Below, in pieces: positions 42,876-51,779 of a DNA stretch of 64,000 nucleotides. The notes beneath the pieces were generated by a model that was not told the origin of the DNA, searched no databases, and saw nothing but the letters and a program-made list of their open reading frames with translations. Source of the stretch: Streptomyces antibioticus (GTDB lineage: Bacteria; Actinomycetota; Actinomycetes; Streptomycetales; Streptomycetaceae); contig NZ_KQ948426.1 of NCBI RefSeq assembly GCF_001514065.1, forward strand, positions 703,419 through 767,418, written 5' to 3'. The stretch's first letter is position 1. Each line of letters begins with the position of its first letter. The position numbers were made by a program, and so were the translations under genes.

Positions 42876-43826
42876 ATGACCATGACTTCTCTTCGCAAGC
42901 TGGGCACGTCCGACCTCGAGGTCTTCCCGCTCTCCCTCGGCGGCAACGTCTTCGGCTGGACCGCCGACGAGGCGCAGTCCTTCGCCGTCCTCGACGCCTA
43001 CGCCGCCGCGGGCGGCAACTTCCTCGACACCGCCGACTCCTACTCCTCCTGGGCGGAGGGCAACTCGGGCGGCGAGTCCGAGACCATCATCGGCAAGTGG
43101 ATCGAGGCGCGCGGCAACCGCGACGACATCGTCATCGCCACGAAGGTCAGCCAGCACCCGGAGTACCAGGGCCTGACGGCCGCCAACATCAAGGCCGCCG
43201 CGGACGCCTCCCTGCGCCGCCTGGGCACCGACCACATCGACCTCTACTACACCCACTTCGACAAGCCCGAGGTGCCGGTCGAGGAGATCATCGGCGCGCT
43301 CGACGAGCTGGTGAGGGCGGGCAAGGTGCGGCACATCGCCGCGTCCAACATCTCCGCCGAGCGGCTGGAGAAGTCGCTGGCCTTCTCCGAGCGCGAGGGC
43401 CTGGCCCGGTACGTGGCGCTCCAGCCGCACTACAACCTGGTCTCGCGCGCGACGTACGAGGGTGAGCTCCAGGACCTGGCGGAGCGCACCGGCCTCGCCG
43501 CCGTCCCCTACTACGCGCTCGCCTCCGGGTTCCTCACCGGCAAGTACCGCGACGGCGAGGTGGTGGAGGGCGCCCGGGCCGCCGGCGCCGGCAAGCACCT
43601 GGCGACCGAGCGGGGCCGCAAGGTCCTCGCCGCCCTCGACGACATCGCCGAGGCCCACCGCGTGCCGGTCGCCACGATCGCCCTGGCCTGGCTCGCCGCC
43701 CGGCCGACCGTGGCGGCCCCGATCGCCTCGGCACGGGTGGTGGACCAGCTGCCGGCGCTGCTCAAGGTCGCGGAGGTGACCCTCACGCAGGCCGAGGCGG
43801 AGCGGCTGACGGAGGCGTCCGCGTAG
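42876..43826 (+). CDS. Aldo/keto reductase
   Basis: 316 residues, a TIM-barrel NADPH-dependent oxidoreductase. Family motifs: GGNFLDTADSYSSW with catalytic Asp and Tyr, IVIATKVS with Lys, YYTHFDKPEVPVEE with His, and the cofactor-binding ASARVVDQL near the C-terminus. It resembles the YajO/Tas-like group. ATG 42876 and ATG 42882 are both possible. The stop lies 6 bp from the stop of the convergent PrsW gene with no room for a terminator. Confidence 0.93.
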   Translation: MTMTSLRKLGTSDLEVFPLSLGGNVFGWTADEAQSFAVLDAYAAAGGNFLDTADSYSSWAEGNSGGESETIIGKWIEARGNRDDIVIATKVSQHPEYQGLTAANIKAAADASLRRLGTDHIDLYYTHFDKPEVPVEEIIGALDELVRAGKVRHIAASNISAERLEKSLAFSEREGLARYVALQPHYNLVSRATYEGELQDLAERTGLAAVPYYALASGFLTGKYRDGEVVEGARAAGAGKHLATERGRKVLAALDDIAEAHRVPVATIALAWLAARPTVAAPIASARVVDQLPALLKVAEVTLTQAEAERLTEASA

Positions 43827-43832
43827 CCCTCG

Positions 43833-45152
43833 TCAGGACTGATAGGGGTTGTAGGCGGGGTACGGCGCCGGCTGCTGGCCGTAGCCGTACACCCCGTGCA
43901 TCGGCCACGGCGCCGCCACCACCGGGACCGGCGGTGCCGTCGTCCGGGCCGCGTGGTCGAGCGCCGGGCGGGCGACGTCCCGCCGGGCCCACAGCTCGTG
44001 CAGCAACTCCCTCTCCCGTACGACGAAGTCCGCGCCGGCGCGGCCACGGCTCCCCCGGTGCCGCAGGAACGCCAGGGACGTCGCGTAGGCCTCGTACTGC
44101 GCCACCGCCCGCGCGGCGGGCCGTCCGGCGTGATGGCGGGCGTACTGGCGGGCGATGCGCCGGGCCCGCATCGAGCCGAGCGCGAAGGGTTCGGCGGGGG
44201 TGAGCCAGCCGGCGACGGCGTAGGCGGGCAGTTCCTCGCGGACGGTCCTCAGCTCGCGCTGCCGGGTCCAGATGACCAGCCAGGTCAGCAGCCCGAACGC
44301 GGGGAGCATGAAGACCGCGTACACGGCGAAGAAGCCGTACTCCCCGAAGGTGGACGAGCCGTTCCAGACGGCGTGCATGCCCATCGCGAGCAGCAGGCCG
44401 GAGAGGGGGAGCAGGACGCGGCGGAGGTGCTGGCGGTCCGCGGAGAGGGCGGCGATGCCGAAGCCGATGCCGGTGAGGACCGTGAACAGGGGGTGCGCGA
44501 ACGGGGACATGATCACGCGCACGAAGAAGGTCGCGGCGGTCACGGACGCGATGCCGCGGTCGCCGGTGAGCTGGTCGGTGCCGAAGGCGGTGCCGAGGTA
44601 GAGGATGTTCTCGGTGAACGCGAAGCCGGTGGCGGTGACCCCGGCTATCACCACGCCGTCGACGATCCCGGTGAAGTCCCGTCTGCGGAAGAGGAACACC
44701 AGCAGGACGGCGGCGGCCTTCGCGGACTCCTCCACGATGGGCGCTATGACCGTGGCACCCAGGGTGTCGGCGCTGGACGGGTCGGCCGTCGCCGTGGCTA
44801 TCCATCTCGTCGCGAAGCTGTTGGCGACGATCGCTATCAGCGCCGCCGCGCAGGCCCCCCAGGCGAAGCAGAACAGCAGATTGCGCCAGGGGCCCGGTTC
44901 GACGCGGTCCAGCCAACGGAACGCGGCTATGAGCAGCGGCACGGGGAGGATCGCGAGGCCGAGGCCGACCAGGAAGCCCTCGGTGCCGGTCTGCTCGCGA
45001 ACCAGGGCGAGGATGACGAGCCCGGACAGGGCCAGCAGGGTGGTGAGGGCGCCGTAGCGCACCCACTTCTTCTGCCACCAGTGCGCGTGCCGCAGCGCAC
45101 CGCCGGCGGGGCCGGTGGGAGGGTGCGTGGGGTACGGGGGAAAGGTGGCCAC
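43833..45152 (-). CDS. PrsW-family membrane protease
   Basis: 439 residues with about eight hydrophobic segments in the N-terminal two-thirds. The PrsW active-site motifs are visible: EESAK in the third or fourth helix region, GFAFTENILY with its Glu-Asn pair, and a later membrane His (SPFAHPLFT and MGMHAVWN). PrsW cleaves anti-sigma factors at site 1 in Bacillus; the substrate here is unknown. A cytoplasmic tail of about 140 residues ends in a Tyr/Pro-rich stretch. GTG 45152. Confidence 0.9.
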   Translation of the reverse strand: MATFPPYPTHPPTGPAGGALRHAHWWQKKWVRYGALTTLLALSGLVILALVREQTGTEGFLVGLGLAILPVPLLIAAFRWLDRVEPGPWRNLLFCFAWGACAAALIAIVANSFATRWIATATADPSSADTLGATVIAPIVEESAKAAAVLLVFLFRRRDFTGIVDGVVIAGVTATGFAFTENILYLGTAFGTDQLTGDRGIASVTAATFFVRVIMSPFAHPLFTVLTGIGFGIAALSADRQHLRRVLLPLSGLLLAMGMHAVWNGSSTFGEYGFFAVYAVFMLPAFGLLTWLVIWTRQRELRTVREELPAYAVAGWLTPAEPFALGSMRARRIARQYARHHAGRPAARAVAQYEAYATSLAFLRHRGSRGRAGADFVVRERELLHELWARRDVARPALDHAARTTAPPVPVVAAPWPMHGVYGYGQQPAPYPAYNPYQS

Positions 45153-45237
45153 GGCATTGACCTTAACGAGGGGGGTGGCTGCGGGGCTTGTCTCTCTCGG
45201 TTCTCGCTCGGTTCTCTCTTGCCTTCTCCACGGCTGT

Positions 45238-46095
45238 CTATCGCTGTACGCGACGGAACAACAGGTCGTTCACGACATGTCCCTTGTCCAGTCCCTGGCC
45301 CTCGAAACGGGTCAGCGGCCGGTAGTCGGGACGCGGCGCAAAACCGCCGTCGGCCTGGGTGTTCTCGAAGTCCGGGTGCGCCGTGAGCACCTCGAGCATC
45401 TGTTCGGCGTACGGCTCCCAGTCGGTCGCGCAGTGCACGATCGCGCCCGGCTTGAGGCGGGTCGCGGCGAGGCTGAGGAACTCCGGCTGGATCAGCCGCC
45501 GCTTGTGGTGCCGCTTCTTCGGCCAGGGGTCGGGGAAGTAGACGCGCAGCCCGTCGAGGGAGTCGGAGGCGAGCATCTCGCGCAGCAGGATGATGGCGTC
45601 GCCGTTGCCGACGCGGACGTTGGGCAGGCCGTTCTGGTCGGCGAGGTTGAGCAGGTTGCCCTGGCCCGGGGTGTGCACGTCGACGGCGAGGATGTTGGTG
45701 CCGAGGTCGGCGGCGGCCATCTGGGCGGTGGCCTCGCCCATGCCGAACCCGATCTCCAGGACGACGGGATGGGCGTTGCCGAACAACTCCTCCAGGTCGA
45801 TGTCCCGCCCGTCGATGTCCAGCCCCCATTTGGGCCACAGCCGCTGCAAGGCGTCGGCCTGCCCGGCGGTCACCCGGCTGCGCCGCGGCTGAAAACTCCG
45901 GATCCGCCGCTCGAAGTGCGACCCGGCGGGGTCCGGCTTGGGACCGTCGGGGAACCTGGGCTCACCCTTGGACCGGCTGTGCCGGACGGAGACACCGGGG
46001 GTGTGCTCGGACGCTTCGCCGGGGGCGTGCGGGGCCGGCTCACCGGGGTTGGCGGTGGGCTGGGGGGCTTCGGGGGTGATGGGGGAGTCAGACAC
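45238..46095 (-). CDS. trmB: tRNA (guanine-N7-)-methyltransferase
   Basis: 285 residues. A low-complexity N-terminal extension of about 65 residues precedes the TrmB core: SAM-binding EIGFGMGEATAQMA, NILAVDVHTPG, VRVGNGDA and the signature YFPDPWPKKRHHKRRL. It methylates G46 of tRNA. GTG 46095. lhgO is upstream on the same strand with a 39-bp gap, so they may be co-transcribed. Confidence 0.95.
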   Translation of the reverse strand: MSDSPITPEAPQPTANPGEPAPHAPGEASEHTPGVSVRHSRSKGEPRFPDGPKPDPAGSHFERRIRSFQPRRSRVTAGQADALQRLWPKWGLDIDGRDIDLEELFGNAHPVVLEIGFGMGEATAQMAAADLGTNILAVDVHTPGQGNLLNLADQNGLPNVRVGNGDAIILLREMLASDSLDGLRVYFPDPWPKKRHHKRRLIQPEFLSLAATRLKPGAIVHCATDWEPYAEQMLEVLTAHPDFENTQADGGFAPRPDYRPLTRFEGQGLDKGHVVNDLLFRRVQR

Positions 46096-46134
46096 AGTGG
46101 GGTCGATTTTACGGGCGTGGCCGCGCCGCGTCGC

Positions 46135-47346
46135 TCAGCCGTCGGCCAGTGCTTCCAGCGCTCTCCTCGCCACCTCCCGCCCGATCGGCAGCGAGGCCGT
46201 CGCCGCCGGGGACGGTGCGTTCAGTACGTGGACCGTCCGGGCGCCCTCCTTGATCAGGAAGTCGTCCACCAGCGTCCCGTCCCGCAGCACGGCCTGCGCC
46301 CGCACCCCCGCCGCCGTCGGTACGAGGTCGTCCTCCCGGACGACAGGCAGCAGCCGCCGCACCGCCCGCGTGAACGCCGCCTTGGACACCGACCGCCGCA
46401 GCTCCCCGGCCCCGTACCGCCAGTGCTGCCGCGCTATGTGCCACGACCCGGGCCAGGCGAGCGTCGCACCCAGCTCCCGAGGCCGTACGACACCCCACCC
46501 GTACCCCTCCCGGGCGAGCGCCGGCACCGCGTTGGGCCCGATGTGCACGCCTCCGTCGATCCCGCGCGTGAGATGCACGCCGAGGAACGGGAACGCCGGG
46601 TCCGGCACCGGATACACCAGCCCCCGCACCAGCTCGGGCCGCGCCAGCTCGTAGTACTCGCCCCGGAACGGCACGATCCGCATCTCCGGGTCGTCCCCGG
46701 CCAGCCGCGCCACCTCGTCGCAGTGCAGCCCGGCGCAGTTCACCAGCACCCGCGCGCGGACCACGTCCCCGGCGGTGGTGCGCACGGCGACCCCCAGCTG
46801 CGGGCGCCGGTCGATCCGCTCGACCCGCGCGCCGTACCGGATCTCCGCCCCGGACGCCGCCGCGAGCTGCCGGGCGACGCCGACGAAGTCGCACACGCCG
46901 GTCGTGCCGACGTGTATGGCGGCGAGGCCCTCGACCTCCGGCTCGTACTCGGAGATCTGGGCGGGGCCCAGCTCGCGCACCGGAATGCCGTTCTCCCGGC
47001 CGCGCTGCACCAGGCCGTGCAGCCGCGGCAGCTCGTCCCGCTCGGTGGCGACGATCAGCTTGCCGGTGACCGCGTGCGCGATGCCGTACTCCGCGCAGAA
47101 CTTCACCATCTCCGCGGCGCCCTTGACGGCGTACCGCGCCTTGAGCGACCCCGGGCGGTAGTAGATCCCGCTGTGGATGACCCCGCTGTTCCGCCCCGTC
47201 TGATGCCGGGCCGGGCCGGCCTCCTTCTCCAGCACGGTCACCCGGGTCCCGGGCGCGGCACGCGTGATCGCGTACGCCGTGGACAACCCGACGATGCCCC
47301 CACCGATCACGAGCACGTCACAGTCGTAAGCGACGGCCGAGCGCAC
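46135..47346 (-). CDS. lhgO: L-2-hydroxyglutarate oxidase (DAO-family FAD enzyme)
   Basis: 403 residues. FAD-binding VIGGGIVGLSTAYAIT at the N-terminus, followed by ARHQTGRNSGVIHSGIYY, which is diagnostic of LhgO among DAO-family enzymes, and the C-terminal NAPSPAATASLPIG. It oxidises L-2-hydroxyglutarate to 2-oxoglutarate and passes electrons to the membrane pool. I chose GTG 47346 because GGAGGTG is well placed for it; GTG 47352 and 47355 are also in frame. Confidence 0.9.
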   Translation of the reverse strand: MRSAVAYDCDVLVIGGGIVGLSTAYAITRAAPGTRVTVLEKEAGPARHQTGRNSGVIHSGIYYRPGSLKARYAVKGAAEMVKFCAEYGIAHAVTGKLIVATERDELPRLHGLVQRGRENGIPVRELGPAQISEYEPEVEGLAAIHVGTTGVCDFVGVARQLAAASGAEIRYGARVERIDRRPQLGVAVRTTAGDVVRARVLVNCAGLHCDEVARLAGDDPEMRIVPFRGEYYELARPELVRGLVYPVPDPAFPFLGVHLTRGIDGGVHIGPNAVPALAREGYGWGVVRPRELGATLAWPGSWHIARQHWRYGAGELRRSVSKAAFTRAVRRLLPVVREDDLVPTAAGVRAQAVLRDGTLVDDFLIKEGARTVHVLNAPSPAATASLPIGREVARRALEALADG

Positions 47347-47418
47347 GTGCACCACCTCCCACCTCGATAGTGCACTGCGCCACTGACAGTCCCTTCAAAC
47401 GCGGGACGCGACAGGTGT

Positions 47419-48843
47419 CTAGGCGGGAGCCATCAGCAGCGGCCTCGCCCGCTCCCGCAGCTCCACCACCCGCGGCTCGTCGCCGTACGGCTCCAGGCGG
47501 TGCAGCAGGTCCTTCACGTACTCGGTGGTGCGGGCCGACGAGATGCGCCCCGCGACCTCCACCGCCCGCACGCCCTGCTCGCATGCCGCATCGAGATTGC
47601 CCGACTCGAGCTCGGCGACCGCCGAGACGACGAGCCGCAGTCCGTGCGACCGCACGAACTCCTCCGTCGGCTGCGACAGCGCCTGCTCCGTGAAGCGGCG
47701 CACCTGGCGCGGTGCCTTGAGATCGCGGTAGCACTCGGCCGCGTCGGCGGCGAACCGGTCGTAGGAGTAGAAGCCGAGCCAGGACGGGTCCTGGTCGCCG
47801 TCCCGCGCCCGCTCCAGCCAGCCCTCGGCGGCCCGCAGTGCCGCGCCCGCCGCATGGGCGTCACCGGCGCGTGCGTGCGCGCGTGCCTCGACGAGGCGGA
47901 AGAAGCTCATGGTCCGGGCGGTCGCCAGGCCCCGGTTGCGTTCCAGGGCGGCCTGGGCGAGGTCGACGCCCTCGTCGCCGAATCCTCGGTAGGTCGCCTG
48001 GAGGGACATGGAGGCCAGCACGTAGCCCCCGAGGGGCACGTCGGCCGCCGCGCGGGCCAGCCGCAGGGCCTGGATGTAGTAGCGCTGCGCCGCTTCCTGC
48101 TGGCCGGTGTCGAAGGCCATCCACCCGGCGAGCCGGGTGAGTTCGGCGCTGGCACCGAAGAGCGCCCGGCCCACCTCGTCGGAGTAGGAGCCGAGCAGCA
48201 GCGGTGCCGCCTCCACCCGTAAACACTCCGGCACCATGGACGAACGCCAGTCGCCGCCTCCGTACTTGGAGTCCCAGCGCCTGGCGTCCTCGGCGGCCTC
48301 CCGCAGTTTCTGCACGTCGCTGTGGCCGACTTTGAGCGGTGCGCCGGAGTCCTCCGAGTGGTTCACCTCGCGCGCGACCGAGCTGTCGGCCGGGGTTATC
48401 AGCCACCGTGAGGCAGGCGTTGCGTACGCGCTTACTGCGAACGATCCGGCCAGCGACTGCCAGATGCCGCCGGAGCCGGCCCGGCGGCCCGCGAGGTCGA
48501 GCCGGTACAGCTCGGTCGCGCTGCGGACGGCCTGTCCGACGTCCCTGGGGAAGGCGAGGCCCACTTCGGGCGCGGGATCCGCGTCCGCCAGACCGATCTC
48601 GTGGAGCGGCACCGGGCGGCCGAGCTTCTGGCCGATCGCGGCGGCGATGAGGTGCGGCGCAGCGCCTTGCGGCACCATGCCCTTGGACACCCAGCGCGCC
48701 ACCGAGGTCTTGTCGTAGCGAAGAGTCAACCCGCGTTGAGCGCCAAGATCGTTGACGCGACGCGCGAGTCCTGCGTTGCTGATTCCCGCGAGGGCGAGAA
48801 CGGCGCCGAGTTTTTCGTTCGGCCCGCGTTGCTCCCTGGACAT
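47419..48843 (-). CDS. Helical-repeat (TPR-like) sporulation-associated regulator with a TTA codon
   Basis: 474 residues. The N-terminal part ([23 protein letters not shown] and [12 protein letters not shown]) is HTH-like; the rest consists of paired helices resembling tetratricopeptide repeats. The protein matches the Streptomyces group annotated as sporulation-associated, related to NsdA-type regulators (family knowledge from memory). Codon 208 is TTA (48220-48222, in [11 protein letters not shown]), the only in-frame TTA I found in the window, so translation may need the bldA tRNA. ATG 48843 follows GAGGGG. It is divergent from the asparagine-synthase-like gene across a 683-bp gap. Confidence 0.85.
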   Translation of the reverse strand: MSREQRGPNEKLGAVLALAGISNAGLARRVNDLGAQRGLTLRYDKTSVARWVSKGMVPQGAAPHLIAAAIGQKLGRPVPLHEIGLADADPAPEVGLAFPRDVGQAVRSATELYRLDLAGRRAGSGGIWQSLAGSFAVSAYATPASRWLITPADSSVAREVNHSEDSGAPLKVGHSDVQKLREAAEDARRWDSKYGGGDWRSSMVPECLRVEAAPLLLGSYSDEVGRALFGASAELTRLAGWMAFDTGQQEAAQRYYIQALRLARAAADVPLGGYVLASMSLQATYRGFGDEGVDLAQAALERNRGLATARTMSFFRLVEARAHARAGDAHAAGAALRAAEGWLERARDGDQDPSWLGFYSYDRFAADAAECYRDLKAPRQVRRFTEQALSQPTEEFVRSHGLRLVVSAVAELESGNLDAACEQGVRAVEVAGRISSARTTEYVKDLLHRLEPYGDEPRVVELRERARPLLMAPA

Positions 48844-49526
48844 GCGCCACCCCTCGACACAGACGGCTGCCGCGCTGGCATAACCACGCGGCATTCGTAA
48901 ACCCAGCGTAGTTCGCCGCATCCCAAGCGTTAAGGGGCATTCTTCCGGATGGCGGGATTGTGGCCCGTACGCGCGTACGGGCTCCCCACGCACCGTCGTG
49001 GCGTGCTCCCGCCGTGTGGCCGTGCGCCCACGCGTGCGCTCTTCTCCGGCCATCGGGGGAGCGGTTCCATGGATCGTGCGTGGGTCGGCCCGCTGTACTG
49101 GATCCAGTGGGCTGGGGGATTCCGCCACCTCCATCCCCGCGGGTGGCGGAACGGTCCGGGGGGCGAACTCCGTTCCCCGGACTGCGCGTTGCCGAGGCGG
49201 TGCGCAGAGCCTGTACGGAGCGTGCGCGAGCCTGTCCCCACCGCGCCAATTTGGCTGAAAACCGCCCCCGCGTTCCGCGGGTAATTACCGCTCCCACCAT
49301 GGACGTTGGCGGCGCGAAGGGCGTTCTGGGGGAGCGTACCGGGGGCGCATTCAGGTCGCAGACCCCCTCCCCAGTACGGGTGTTCGCTTCTTCACGGGCA
49401 TGCGCGCGGGGGCGCATGCGGCGGAGCTCAAGCGGCTCCACCGCCCCTCCGGCGCGCGTCCTTCATGGCAGCATGGTGAACCGATTCGTACGGTGCACTG
49501 GTTGTCCACAGCCTGTGGAGGCGTCC
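48844..49526. other. Large divergent intergenic region between the TTA regulator and the asparagine-synthase-like gene
   Basis: 683 bp. No ORF has coding character together with a start signal. It includes a perfect 20-bp palindrome (GCCCGTAC-GCGC-GTACGGGC) at 48963-48982. No lasso-peptide-like precursor ORF (short, Thr at -2 of a leader) could be recognised on either strand. It must carry two promoters and probably regulator sites. Confidence 0.5.
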
Positions 49527-51626
49527 ATGCGGTGGTTGGTGGGGTGGAGCAGCACCGCAGCGGGAGCGGCCGAGATCGGCTCGGCCGGGGCCACCGGCGC
49601 GGACGGCGAGACCGTGCACCCGGTGGGGTCCCAACTCCTCTGGGGTGATCCCGATCCGCTGTGGGCGGTCGGCGACTGGCGCCCCGACGAGGTGCGGGTG
49701 GTGAAGGCCGACGCCCAGAACCGCATCGCCGTCCTCGGCACCTGCGGCGCGAGCGACGAGCAGCTGCGGGTCGGTCTGTTCGCCGCGCGCGGAGGGGCAC
49801 TTCGCCATCTGACGAACTGGCCCGGCAGTTACACCGCGGTCGTCCAGGTGGGCCGCCGCGTCACGGTGTGCGGCGATCTCGCGGGCGCCCGCCCGGTGTT
49901 CTACACCCCCTGGGCCGGCGGCACGGCGTACGCGACGGCAGCCCTCCCGCTCGCCGACCTCATCGAGGCCAACCTCGACTTCGGTCACCTGGCGGCGCTG
50001 CTGGCCGCTCCCGACGTACCGGCGGCCCTGCACGACTCCACGCCCTACGACGGCGTACGGCGCATTCCGCCGGGGCACGCGCTGATCCTGCGCGCCGGGG
50101 CGCGTGAGATCGCCGGGTACGAGCCGGTGGCCTCCCTCGCGGTGGCGGCGCCCACGGCCGATCCCGACAGCGCGGTGGACGCCGTACGGGACGCGCTGGT
50201 GGAGGCGGTACGCGCGCGCTTGTCAGCCCCTCGGCATGTGCCCGGCGCCGACATCGACCCGGGTCCCGTGCCCGGCATGGGGCCCGCCGAACGCCGTGCC
50301 GCGCGCGGGATGCCGGTACCGGGAATCGGCGCCGACCTCTCCGGCGGCCCCGCGTCCGGCACCCTCGCCCTGCTGGCGGCGGGCCTCCCGGGCATGCCGG
50401 GCACGGTGCTGGGACACGGCACGGGGGCGGGCGAGCGCCTCCTGGCGGTCACCTTCAACGACCTGGCCGTGGGCGGCCGTGAGGCCGAGCTCGAACGCGC
50501 CGGGAACCTCGCCGCCAACCCGCGCCTGCACCACGTGGTGGTGACCGGCGGCGAGGAGACCCTGCCGTACGCCGACCTGGACGGCCCGCTGACCGACGAG
50601 CCCGGCGCGAGCCTGGTGACGGCCGCCCGCCATCGAGCCCGTCTGGCCTCCGGCAGCGCCGACCACTTCACGGGCTACGGCGCCCGCCAGGTCCTGGACG
50701 CCCACCCGGCCCGCCTCGCCGACCTCCTGATGGACCGCAAACGCCGCCATCTGGTCCGCCCGGTCGCCGCGCTGGCCAAGGCGGACGGCTCGGTGATGGT
50801 CCCCGCGCGCGTGTACAGCGCGGCGCGCCGGCTGGCCCGGACGCCGTACAGGGCAGGTCTGGAGGTCCTGGCCGACCGCCTGATGGACCGCCGCTTCGAC
50901 GAGCCCGGCGGCGCGGTCGGCGCCTCCCTGGCCGCGCTCACCTGGGCCAGACCGGGCCCCGCGGCCCGTTGGCTGACCGGCGAGGCCCTTGCTGAAGTAT
51001 CGGTTCGCCTCCAGGGCGCGACGCACCGCTCGGCGGTGGGACCGGGCCAGCGTCCCGGCGACTACCGCGCGCGTGCGGCGCTGGCGAGGCACGCGGCGGA
51101 CCTGAGGGTGCTGGAGCAAGCCGCCGAGATCCGCTTCCAGCGCCTGCACGCCCCGTTCCTCGACAACCAGGTCGTCCGCGCCTGCCGAGCCCTCCCCGAG
51201 GCCCTGCGCGTCCAGCCGGGCGCCCGGGCCGCGATCCTGCGCACGGTCCTCCAGGGCGCCGGCGTGGCCGACCTCCCCCCGGGCTGGGGCGCCCCGTCCC
51301 ACGCCCCGGCGGCGGTGGCGGCCCGCACGGGCCTGCGCGTGGCCGCGGACTCCCTCATGGCACTCTTCGGCACGCCCTTGCTGGCGGAGGCGGGCCTGGT
51401 GGAAGCACGAGTGGTCCGCAAGGCCCTGAGAGCGGCGGCGGAGGGCGAACCACTTCCCCTGGACGGCCTGGCCGACCTGGTCTCCCTCGAACTCTGGCTG
51501 CGCCGCCTCCTGGCCCGCCGGGGAACCTGCTGGACCGGAACCCCGGCCCGCGCGCGTGCGGTACCGGCGGGGATCACGCCGCAGCGGGGGGCGTTGGGGG
51601 CGGGGGCCACGGCGCGGAGGGGGTAG
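49527..51626 (+). CDS. Asparagine synthase-related protein with degenerate PP-loop
   Basis: 699 residues. The N-terminal half looks like a class II amidotransferase fold without the catalytic Cys (starts MRWLVGW). It includes the region RHLTNWPGSYTAVV, where related lasso cyclases have conserved aromatic residues, and GDLAGARPVFYT. The synthetase domain has LSGGPASG where the ATP-pyrophosphatase loop should read SGGxDS, so the Asp is missing. Later parts (RFHAPFLD-like FQRLHAPFLDNQVVRAC) are typical of asparagine synthases. ATG 49527 has TGGAGG 6 nt upstream. No lasso partner genes are nearby. Confidence 0.85.
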   Translation: MRWLVGWSSTAAGAAEIGSAGATGADGETVHPVGSQLLWGDPDPLWAVGDWRPDEVRVVKADAQNRIAVLGTCGASDEQLRVGLFAARGGALRHLTNWPGSYTAVVQVGRRVTVCGDLAGARPVFYTPWAGGTAYATAALPLADLIEANLDFGHLAALLAAPDVPAALHDSTPYDGVRRIPPGHALILRAGAREIAGYEPVASLAVAAPTADPDSAVDAVRDALVEAVRARLSAPRHVPGADIDPGPVPGMGPAERRAARGMPVPGIGADLSGGPASGTLALLAAGLPGMPGTVLGHGTGAGERLLAVTFNDLAVGGREAELERAGNLAANPRLHHVVVTGGEETLPYADLDGPLTDEPGASLVTAARHRARLASGSADHFTGYGARQVLDAHPARLADLLMDRKRRHLVRPVAALAKADGSVMVPARVYSAARRLARTPYRAGLEVLADRLMDRRFDEPGGAVGASLAALTWARPGPAARWLTGEALAEVSVRLQGATHRSAVGPGQRPGDYRARAALARHAADLRVLEQAAEIRFQRLHAPFLDNQVVRACRALPEALRVQPGARAAILRTVLQGAGVADLPPGWGAPSHAPAAVAARTGLRVAADSLMALFGTPLLAEAGLVEARVVRKALRAAAEGEPLPLDGLADLVSLELWLRRLLARRGTCWTGTPARARAVPAGITPQRGALGAGATARRG

Positions 51627-51764
51627 GGACTGTCCTTTCCGGGGACGGCTCTTCCCGCGGCCTGTCCTCCCAGGGCGACTGCCCTTCGGGGCGGCCACCC
51701 CCACCCATCCGCCCCAGGACACCCCACCGCCCACAAACCCCGTGCCCCTCGCAGCCTCCCCGGC

Positions 51765-51779
51765 GACAATGACCCGGTG
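51765..51779 (+). promoter_or_regulatory. -10 element positioned for a leaderless transcript of the SARP gene
   Basis: GACAAT at 51765-51770 ends 6 nt before GTG 51777. Transcription would start at or next to the start codon, and no ribosome-binding site is present. Confidence 0.55.

Noticed and set aside
47419-51626. Lasso peptide biosynthetic cluster
   Set aside because: No precursor, RRE or leader protease gene near the asparagine-synthase homologue, and its PP-loop is degenerate.
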